A DNA stretch of 5,158 nt from CAZOBJ01 sp964577825. GTDB taxonomy: Bacteria > Planctomycetota > SZUA-567 > JAFGNG01. Where the stretch lies: assembly GCA_964577825.1 (NCBI GenBank), contig CAZOBJ010000169.1, positions 1 to 5,158 on the forward strand, given 5' to 3'. A program made the position numbers and the translations under genes. Below, piece by piece: positions 1-4,920 of the stretch. Position 1 is the stretch's first letter. Each line of letters begins with the position of its first letter. The notes under the pieces were generated by a model that saw only the letters and a list, made by a program, of their open reading frames with translations, searched no databases and was not told where the DNA came from.

Positions 1-1
1 A

Positions 2-124
2 TGGCTCAAGGAGTCCCGGCGCATCGCCACGCGCTTCGAGAAGTTGGCGGTCAACTTTCTCGCCGTCATCAAGGTCGCCATCCTGGAACAATACCTCAAT
101 CTGCTGTTTTCAGACAGAGCCTAG
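2..124 (+). CDS. IS5-family transposase, C-terminal fragment
   Basis: Only the last 40 codons are inside the window; the gene begins upstream, so the start is missing. The frame starting at base 2 reads WLKESRRIATRFEKLAVNFL and continues to a C-terminus ending LLFSDRA. The WLK..RRIATRFEK block followed by a hydrophobic helix and an FSDxA end is what I know from the C-termini of IS5-family DDE transposases, which cut and paste their own element; the catalytic residues lie outside the window. The stop TAG (122-124) falls within CTAG, shared with the stop of the convergent HEAT-repeat gene. The last codons coincide with what looks like the terminal inverted repeat of the element. A long open frame starting at base 1 in another frame is antisense to the HEAT gene and is not this gene. 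Whether the rest of the transposase is intact cannot be seen. Confidence 0.85.
   Translation, partial: WLKESRRIATRFEKLAVNFLAVIKVAILEQYLNLLFSDRA
101..120 (-). repeat. Probable right terminal inverted repeat of the IS
   Basis: Read inward from the element tip, the minus strand is GCTCTGTCTGAAAACAGCAG. A GTCTGAAAA-type tip is common in IS5-family elements, to my knowledge. The repeat overlaps the codons for the transposase end (FSDRA), so the coding sequence runs through the inverted repeat. The partner repeat is outside the window, so this is a call from resemblance and position only. Confidence 0.5.
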
Positions 125-1482
125 TCTTGCGCTTCCTCTTGCTTCTGCTCCTCCCACCACTCCGCCCAGTGCCAGGTGTGCTTGCCCGCGCCCGTGATCT
201 TCTCCAGGGCGTCGCGCGCCTCCACACGAAACGTATGATTCGACGAGGTGTCGTAGGGGATCAAGCCCTCGATCGCGCGCCGATCCCCGATCTCTCCGAG
301 CGCGCGCATGGCCATTTGGCGGACCAGTGCCTGTTCCTCGTCCTTGTTGAGCACGTTCACCAGAGGCTCCACCGCATCCGGCTCCTTCAGCGAACCAAGC
401 GCCAGGGCGGCGAACGCGCGAACCTGCGGATCCTCGTCCTCCACCGCCTCGATCAAAGGCTGGGGCGCCTGCGCCCCCTCCAGATTGAACAGGGCCTTGG
501 CCGCCTGGCGGCGCACCTGCACGTCTTCATCCTTGAGCAACGCGCCCAGGGACTGCGCCGCATCAGAATCCCCGATCTGTCCAAGGGCCTCGGCCGCGGC
601 CCGGCGTACCGGGGCCTTCGCATCCTTTGTGGCCTTGGCCAGAGCAGGCACGGAGTCCCCGCCCCCCGCCTGGCCCAGAGCCTGGGCCGCGTGCTCACGC
701 ACACGCGGGCTCTCGGCCTGCAGGGCCGCCTGCAGCCGATCAACCGCCGCGTCGCCGATCTTGCCCAAGGCTTTGGCCGCGGCGCTTCGCACGTCTTCGG
801 TCGGATGGTCCAGGGCCTCGACCAAGGGGCCGACCGCCTGCTTGCCGAGCACGGTCAAGGCCCAGGCGGCGTATCGCCGCACGCGCCACTCCTCGTCTCC
901 GAGTGCGTCGACCAGTGCGTCGAGCGCCTTCGGGTCGCCGATCTGGCCCAGGGCCTGGATCGCGCTGCGCCGCACACGCCACTCCGCGTCCTTGGTCGCC
1001 TCGATCAAGGGCGCCACGGCTCGGGGGGCCTCGATCCTGCCCAGGGCCCAGGCGGCATGCACCTGCGCGGTCGGAATGTCGCTGCGCAGTCCTTGCACCA
1101 GTGGATCGAGGCCTGCGGCCCCTCGATTGGCAAGGGCCCGGGCCGCCTCGACCGAGACGCGGGTGTGCTCGTCCTGGAGCGCCTGGCCGAGAAGTGACAG
1201 CGCGGCCGGGTCTTCGAGCCAACGCGCCGCCCAGACCGCATTGCACCGCACGCGCCAGTCCGGATCCGCGAGCATCCGCTTCACCTCGGCCGCCGCATCC
1301 TCGCCTTGCTCGGCCAAGCGCATGACTTTCAGCACGGCCTCCGGCTCGGTGACCGCGGGCTGCGCCGCAGGTTGCGCGCCTTCGGCGGTGTACGCTAGCG
1401 CGGCTGCAAGGATCGCCACGGCAACGCCGACCCGCGCCGCCCGCACAATCGAGTCTCGCAAACCAATCATGCCCCTGTTCAT
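121..1482 (-). CDS. Exported HEAT-repeat (PBS-lyase/EZ type) protein
   Basis: A 453-residue protein. Residues 1 to about 30-36 are a signal peptide: Arg residues, a hydrophobic core (VGVAVAILAAALA), then small residues (ALA, or AEGA) suited to signal peptidase I. From about residue 65 to 430 there are about 12 HEAT-like units with a period close to 31 residues, each with a VRxxAAxAL helix and many with ALGxIGD, as in EWRVRRSAIQALGQIGDPKA. The C-terminus is Trp- and Glu-rich (WHWAEWWEEQ), an ending I associate with exported HEAT proteins. HEAT solenoids bind protein partners; no enzymatic motif is visible, so the partner is unknown. The start ATG (1480-1482) has a strong ribosome-binding site, GGGAGGGG at 1488-1495, five bases upstream. 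The stop TAG (121-123) shares CTAG with the transposase stop. Long open frames on the opposite strand are by-products of the repeat and GC bias. Confidence 0.9.
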   Translation of the reverse strand: MNRGMIGLRDSIVRAARVGVAVAILAAALAYTAEGAQPAAQPAVTEPEAVLKVMRLAEQGEDAAAEVKRMLADPDWRVRCNAVWAARWLEDPAALSLLGQALQDEHTRVSVEAARALANRGAAGLDPLVQGLRSDIPTAQVHAAWALGRIEAPRAVAPLIEATKDAEWRVRRSAIQALGQIGDPKALDALVDALGDEEWRVRRYAAWALTVLGKQAVGPLVEALDHPTEDVRSAAAKALGKIGDAAVDRLQAALQAESPRVREHAAQALGQAGGGDSVPALAKATKDAKAPVRRAAAEALGQIGDSDAAQSLGALLKDEDVQVRRQAAKALFNLEGAQAPQPLIEAVEDEDPQVRAFAALALGSLKEPDAVEPLVNVLNKDEEQALVRQMAMRALGEIGDRRAIEGLIPYDTSSNHTFRVEARDALEKITGAGKHTWHWAEWWEEQKQEEAQD

Positions 1483-1869
1483 GCCAGCCCCTCCCTGCTC
1501 ATTCGTCTACACTCGGGCACTCAACCCAATTCCACCGGATTCCTGCCGTGCAAGCGGACAATCCCTTGATCATATCGGCCATGCGGACCCTAAGCTCTCA
1601 TCGCTTCCGAACGGCATGATTCATGTTATCGGCAAGGCGTCAAGGAGAATGTTGTGTCGGTGCCGCGTCCCCCAATTGGGACCAGCTGTTGCGGATGGCC
1701 GGTACCTCATCCTGGGCGAAGAGGAGTGCGCGACGTCTGGTCCTACGTATGCATAGGCCGATGAGGACACTCCATTCGCCTGTGGCGGATCACGATTCCA
1801 CTGTGAGGAGACAGGTGGCAGAAAAGAGCCCCGAAGCGGACTTGCTGTCCACTCCAGGGCCTTCTGAGT
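1483..1869. other. 387-base intergenic region without a credible gene
   Basis: Contains the HEAT gene ribosome-binding site at its left end and a probable tRNA-Lys terminator at its right end. Between them I see a small hairpin (GTCCC-CCAATT-GGGAC, 1667-1682) with no T tract, and a loose inverted pair GCCTGT/ACAGGT near 1779-1816. No convincing promoter for the HEAT gene was found. Short open frames here lack ribosome-binding sites or run through the tRNA gene. No conserved core of SRP RNA, RNase P RNA or tmRNA was recognised on either strand. Confidence 0.55.
1822..1842 (-). terminator. Candidate rho-independent terminator after tRNA-Lys
   Basis: On the minus strand, AGTCC-GCTTCG-GGGCT forms a 5-bp stem (with one G-U pair) and is followed by C and then TTTT. 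It lies 28 bases past the encoded CCA of tRNA-Lys, in the direction of transcription. The stem and T tract are both short, so it may be a weak or partial terminator. Confidence 0.4.
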
Positions 1870-1946
1870 TGGTACCCGCTGCAGGACTCGAACCTGCGAC
1901 ACTCGGATTAAGAATCCGATGCTCTGACCGACTGAGCTAAGCGGGC
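1870..1946 (-). tRNA. tRNA-Lys (anticodon CTT), CCA encoded
   Basis: The minus strand folds as a full 77-base cloverleaf. Acceptor is GCCCGCT with AGCGGGT, D arm GCTC/GAGC with a 9-base loop containing GG, and anticodon arm TCGGA-TTCTTAA-TCCGA, giving CTT, which reads AAG. The variable loop is 5 bases, and the T arm is GCAGG-TTCGAGT-CCTGC. Discriminator is A73 and the 3' CCA is encoded (TGG at 1870-1872 on the plus strand). The only irregularity is that the first acceptor pair is G1-U72 rather than G-C. A TTGACA promoter candidate lies upstream and a terminator candidate downstream, so it may be transcribed separately from dprA. Confidence 0.97.
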
Positions 1947-1995
1947 ATCGTCAGTACAATCGGCCGCCGAGGGCTTCCCCGACCGGCAGCCTACT

Positions 1996-2023
1996 AGCTT
2001 ATCACCAACCCGTGGTCTGTCAA
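1996..2023 (-). promoter_or_regulatory. Candidate sigma70 promoter for tRNA-Lys
   Basis: On the minus strand a perfect -35 box TTGACA (2018-2023) is followed after 16 bases by TAAGCT (1996-2001), a 3-of-6 match to TATAAT. The predicted transcript would start about 40 bases before the tRNA, leaving a leader to be removed by RNase P. It lies between the dprA stop and the tRNA. The poor -10 box keeps confidence moderate. Confidence 0.45.
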
Positions 2024-2103
2024 GCCGCAAGGACACTCATTCGCTATCGAGAGGGCGCCGCGGCAGCCCTGCCGACTCGCAACGCACGCCCTACAAGGCC
2101 CGG

Positions 2104-3270
2104 TCACCGATGCTTGGGCACGTAAAACTTGCCAGGCAGCTGGTCCACCGCGCGCTTGAGCTCAAGCATCATCAGCGTCGAAGCCACCACGTGCACCGGC
2201 AGCCCGGTCTGCGCGCAGATATCATCAATGTGCACGGGGTCCGCGCCCAGCACGGCCAGGACCTGCTCCTCACGCGCGTTCGCGGTCCGTGTCTGTGGCT
2301 CGACGGAGGGCTGCTCGAGCGAAGGGGAAGGTTGGGAGGAGGCGGGAGCCTCCGCCGGGTCCGTAGCTTCCTGGCCCACGCGAGGCCGCAGTGCGTCGGC
2401 GACCGGGCCGATCTCCTCCAGGATATCTTCCAGGCCCTGCACGAGCTTGGCCTGCCCCTGGGCGATCAGGTCGTTGACGCCCGCCGCTGCGCGCTGATCG
2501 ATCCGGCCCGGAATCGCGAACACCTCTCGGCCCAGGTCATTGGCCAGGCGCGCGGTGATGAGGGCGCCGCTGCGTGCCGGCGCCTCGATCACGAGCGTCC
2601 CCAGGCTCATGCCCGCGATGATCCGGTTGCGCCGGGGGAAGTTCTCCGGCGCCGGGCCCGTGTCCATGGGCAGCTCCGAGAGGATCGCACCGGAGGCAGC
2701 CACCTCGTCGGCGAGGTCTCGGTTCTCCTCCGGATACACCTCGGCAAGGCCCCTGCCCTGCACAGCGATCGTGCGTCCCCTCGCGGCCAGGGCGCCCCGA
2801 TGTGCGGCCGAGTCGATGCCGCGCGCCAACCCGCTGACCACAGTGAATCCCGTCTGGGCCAGCAAGGCCCCGAAACGCTCGCCCTGCGCGCGACCGTAGT
2901 GGCTCGGGTGGCGGGTACCGACCACGGACAGCGCCACCCCGTCGGAGGGCTTCAGATGCCCCTTTACGTACAGAAGGATGGGCGGGTCAAAGGTGTTCTT
3001 GAGCGCCTGGGGATAGGCGGGGTCCTCCTGAGACACCAGGTGCACCCCGCAGGCGGCCGCGCGCTCGAGTTCCGGCCTCGGATCATACGTCTCGGCCTGC
3101 AGAACCTGCTTGGCCCGGCCAGCGTCCACGCCCTCGACCTGGCCCAGAGCCTGGATCGAAGCGCCCAGAATGGCCTGCGCGCTTCCGAAGGCCTGCTGCA
3201 GGCGCGAATAGGTGCGCGGCCCCACACCTGGACACTGAGCGATGCGCAGGATATCCTCGATGGCGTCCAT
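2104..3270 (-). CDS. dprA: DNA-processing protein DprA (Smf)
   Basis: A 388-residue cytoplasmic protein that, in characterised members of the family, binds incoming single-stranded DNA during transformation and loads RecA on it. Residues 1-60 are a helix-hairpin-helix-like region (CPGVGPRTYSRL). Residues about 70-285 are the Rossmann-like core, with SVVGTR (115-120), VVSGLARGIDSAAHRGAL (144-161) and FPRRNRIIAG (211-220), followed by SGALITARLA and VFAIPG. A Pro/Ser-rich linker (about 290-330) leads to a C-terminal winged-helix domain (about 330-388, HIDDICAQTGL). Length and order match full-length DprA. An in-frame GTG at 3331-3333 would add 21 residues unlike the family and lies before the predicted transcription start, so ATG at 3268-3270 is preferred; GGGAAGGG precedes it by ten bases. 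At residues 170-174 it reads QGRGL, where many relatives have GCGL or GSGL. The next gene downstream is tRNA-Lys, not the frequent neighbour topA. Confidence 0.95.
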   Translation of the reverse strand: MDAIEDILRIAQCPGVGPRTYSRLQQAFGSAQAILGASIQALGQVEGVDAGRAKQVLQAETYDPRPELERAAACGVHLVSQEDPAYPQALKNTFDPPILLYVKGHLKPSDGVALSVVGTRHPSHYGRAQGERFGALLAQTGFTVVSGLARGIDSAAHRGALAARGRTIAVQGRGLAEVYPEENRDLADEVAASGAILSELPMDTGPAPENFPRRNRIIAGMSLGTLVIEAPARSGALITARLANDLGREVFAIPGRIDQRAAAGVNDLIAQGQAKLVQGLEDILEEIGPVADALRPRVGQEATDPAEAPASSQPSPSLEQPSVEPQTRTANAREEQVLAVLGADPVHIDDICAQTGLPVHVVASTLMMLELKRAVDQLPGKFYVPKHR

Positions 3271-3335
3271 CTGTGAGCAGCCCTTCCCAAGGCGCCCGAC
3301 ACGACATCGATCTTCCCAGCCGGGCGCGCGCACAG

Positions 3336-3362
3336 CCTATACGCCGCGTCACAGGCTGTCAA
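3336..3362 (-). promoter_or_regulatory. Candidate sigma70 promoter for dprA
   Basis: On the minus strand TTGACA (3357-3362) is followed after 15 bases by TATAGG (3336-3341). The predicted transcription start, near 3329, falls downstream of the alternative GTG at 3331-3333 and about 60 bases upstream of the chosen ATG. This supports the shorter DprA. Copies of the 7-mer AGGCTGT/ACAGCCT overlap or abut both boxes. The spacer is shorter than the usual 17. Confidence 0.5.
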
Positions 3363-3371
3363 CCCATGCAG

Positions 3372-3395
3372 ACGGAGTTGCGAAACGGAGTTGCG
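3372..3395 (+). repeat. Tandem 11-bp direct repeat upstream of tRNA-Arg
   Basis: ACGGAGTTGCG occurs at 3372-3382 and again at 3385-3395, with AA between, giving a 13-base period. The second copy runs into the -35 box of the tRNA-Arg promoter (TTGCGT, 3391-3396). It could be a binding site or a chance duplication. Confidence 0.75.
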
Positions 3396-3418
3396 TTCAA
3401 CAGCCTAACAGGTATAGT
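3391..3418 (+). promoter_or_regulatory. Candidate sigma70 promoter for tRNA-Arg
   Basis: TTGCGT (3391-3396) and TATAGT (3413-3418) are separated by 16 bases. The predicted start, near 3425, is only a few bases before the tRNA 5' end at 3431, as is usual for tRNA genes. The promoter is divergent from that of dprA, with the two -35 boxes about 28 bases apart. Confidence 0.55.
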
Positions 3419-3430
3419 ATAGGAAGGTAT

Positions 3431-3506
3431 ACGCCCGTAGCTCAGGGGATAGAGCGACGGTTTCCTAAACCGTAGGTCGCAGGTTCGAATCCTGCCGGGT
3501 GTACCA
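3431..3506 (+). tRNA. tRNA-Arg (anticodon CCT) with a G3-U70 pair
   Basis: A full 76-base cloverleaf. Acceptor is ACGCCCG with CGGGTGT, D arm GCTC-AGGGGATA-GAGC, anticodon arm ACGGT-TTCCTAA-ACCGT giving CCT (reads AGG), variable loop AGGTC, T arm GCAGG-TTCGAAT-CCTGC. Discriminator is A73 and CCA is encoded. C35 and A20 match the known ArgRS identity elements. The acceptor stem has A1-U72, C2-G71 and then G3-U70, the pair that marks tRNA-Ala for alanyl-tRNA synthetase. All other stem pairs are Watson-Crick. A promoter candidate lies just upstream. Confidence 0.97.
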
Positions 3507-3791
3507 GATTGTACAGGACGTGGGACCGCCGTGGTAGGCGGAACGGGCACGCGGCCTTTCGCCAGCACGCATAATCGCCCGCGTCCGAGAGCGAGACGTG
3601 GGGTCACTACCGCATTTGTTAGAAGGTGGCGCCCAGCCAAATCGCAGATGCAGGCATAGACGAGACGTTCTTTGCATTCCAAGACAATGCTGTACGTTAG
3701 GTGGGCCTCTGCGCTTGCCTCTGCTATGCATCGCGGAGACTAACCTCGCCAACCCCGATTCACTTGTCTGTCGAGATAGGGACCCGAAGCC
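3507..3791. other. 285-base leader region without a credible gene
   Basis: It lies between tRNA-Arg and the secreted jelly-roll gene. A hairpin CCGCC-GTGGTA-GGCGG (3526-3541) follows the tRNA but has no T tract, so it is a weak terminator at best. TTGCAT (3672-3677) and TACGTT (3693-3698), 15 bases apart, form a poor promoter candidate for the downstream gene. At the right end AGGGA (3778-3782) is the ribosome-binding site of that gene. Short open frames on both strands here have no family resemblance and either cross the tRNA or overlap the signal peptide region. Confidence 0.5.
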
Positions 3792-4877
3792 ATGCGGAAC
3801 ACCCGCAACGCACTCTTCGCCCTGATCGTCGCCACGTGCCTGTGCGCAGAGCCAATGCACTCCGCAGATGCACCGCAGGCCCCAGCCGCGCCGTTCGCGG
3901 CCAACCCGAGCGTGGAACGCGAGGACCCGGCGCGCCCCGGCTCTCCCATCGGATATCCGGGTAGCGTGTCCCGCCAGAACGCCGGTTACCAGTGGACCGA
4001 ACAGGCGGCACGCTCCGGGCGCATGGGCGTTCGGCTGGACTCCACCGAAGGCGGCCGTACACTCACGTTTCAGGACCTGGACCTCGCGCCCGACGCGCTG
4101 TATCGGTTCTCGGTCTGGTACCGGACCCGGCAACAGGACCCGCAGCCCAGGATCCTGTGGCTGCGCGCGCCCAAGTACGCCAAGTATCCGACATCTCGGG
4201 AATGGACCAAGGCCACCATCCTGCTCAAGGGCTCCGACACCGACCGGGTGACGCTTGCTACTCTCCCCTTTGAGAACGGTCGCGCGAAGTACGTCGAGGA
4301 CGCCCAGGGCGAGCGCCGCCTCGTCAACGGCGTCCCCCTGATCGTGGACCTGGACGACTTCGAGCTGCGCAAGCTCACGAGCCAGGATTTTCGCGGCAAT
4401 CTGTTCCAGAATCCCGGGTTCGAGCACGGCGATCTGTTCCCGCCGGGCTGGTACGCGGTTTACAGCGCGGGACAACGCGGTATCTTCCTCGACGACCGCG
4501 ACAAACATTCCGGAGACAAGTCTCTGCGCGTTGAGGTTGCCGAGGACAAGAGTACGCAGGCACTGACATCGAACCGGCTCCCGCTCGAAGCGGACCAAGT
4601 GTATCACCTCTCGTTCTGGATGAAGGCGAAGGAACGATTCACGGAGGTCAATATTCGCTTGCACGCGGGCGAGAGTTCGGATTACTTTTTCGAAGAGACT
4701 ATCGAGGCCGAGCAGGATTGGACCAGGCACGACCTCTTCTTCGAGACGCTGCCCGTGAGCAACCGGCAGAGCCCCGGCAGGACCTTCTACGCCACGGTGC
4801 GCTTTCGCATTCCCGGCCAGGGCAACGTGGCATGGCTGGACGATATGGCGTTGGTCAATTTCGACGAGGAACTGTGA
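3792..4877 (+). CDS. Secreted protein with two carbohydrate-binding-like jelly rolls
   Basis: A 361-residue exported protein. Residues 1-27 form a signal peptide (RNALFALIVATCLCA core) with a likely cleavage after SADA; the cysteines do not make a good lipobox. Two beta-sandwich modules of the CBM4/9-type galactose-binding fold follow. Module A (about 38-195) opens NPSVE, has ARSGRMGVRL and YRFSVWYRTR, and closes VDLDDFEL. Module B (about 205-357) opens NPGFEHGD, has HSGDKSLRVEV and YHLSFWMKAK, and closes VAWLDDMAL. The NPGFE opening, the (H)SG..SLRV strand and the DDM/DDF closing strand are hallmarks of such sugar-binding modules. No catalytic residues or other domains are apparent. The start ATG is preceded nine bases upstream by AGGGA. 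The next gene starts 43 bases after the stop, so the two are probably one operon. The carbohydrate ligand is unknown, and binding is inferred from fold resemblance alone. Confidence 0.85.
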   Translation: MRNTRNALFALIVATCLCAEPMHSADAPQAPAAPFAANPSVEREDPARPGSPIGYPGSVSRQNAGYQWTEQAARSGRMGVRLDSTEGGRTLTFQDLDLAPDALYRFSVWYRTRQQDPQPRILWLRAPKYAKYPTSREWTKATILLKGSDTDRVTLATLPFENGRAKYVEDAQGERRLVNGVPLIVDLDDFELRKLTSQDFRGNLFQNPGFEHGDLFPPGWYAVYSAGQRGIFLDDRDKHSGDKSLRVEVAEDKSTQALTSNRLPLEADQVYHLSFWMKAKERFTEVNIRLHAGESSDYFFEETIEAEQDWTRHDLFFETLPVSNRQSPGRTFYATVRFRIPGQGNVAWLDDMALVNFDEEL

Positions 4878-4920
4878 GCCCTCTGGGCGCTGAATATAGG
4901 ACAGCGAAGGAGAATAGGAA

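Larger units (their letters stand above)
1..124 (+). mobile_element. Right end of an IS5-family insertion sequence
   Basis: The transposase C-terminus fills this stretch and nothing noncoding separates its stop from the neighbouring gene, so the element must end at or about base 120-121. The left end lies outside the window. CTAG at 121-124 fits the YTAR-type target used by several IS5-family groups and is probably one copy of the target-site duplication. The exact boundary (120 with a 4-bp CTAG duplication, or 121 with a TA duplication) is inference until the left end is seen. Confidence 0.65.

Noticed and set aside
1..1756. Long rightward open frames (1-1197, 308-1756, 627-1325) antisense to the HEAT gene, one of them longer than the HEAT gene itself
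   Set aside because: Their translations are low-complexity Arg/Ala/Ser-rich text with no family resemblance, produced by the GC bias and 93-base repeat of the HEAT gene, which has a signal peptide, a ribosome-binding site and regular repeats.
1621..1940. Open frames on both strands across 1621-1940, one ending AAGLEPATLGLRIRCSDRLS
   Set aside because: Both cross tRNA-Lys; the AAGLEPATLGL ending is the standard artefact of translating a tRNA complement, and no ribosome-binding site supports either.
2061..2074. Palindrome CGGCAGCCCTGCCG just after dprA as a terminator
   Set aside because: It has a stable stem but no following T tract on the minus strand, so it is not called; it could still be a weak attenuating hairpin.
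2110..3276. A 388-residue rightward open frame antisense to dprA
   Set aside because: Same length as dprA but no recognisable motif; dprA on the other strand has all family motifs.
3271..3333. Upstream GTG start for dprA adding 21 residues
   Set aside because: The extra residues do not resemble DprA N-termini and the predicted transcription start lies downstream of the GTG.
3359..3682. Leftward open frame containing GRIRTCDLRFRKPSLYPLSYG
   Set aside because: This is the well-known spurious peptide obtained by translating across the complement of a tRNA, here tRNA-Arg.
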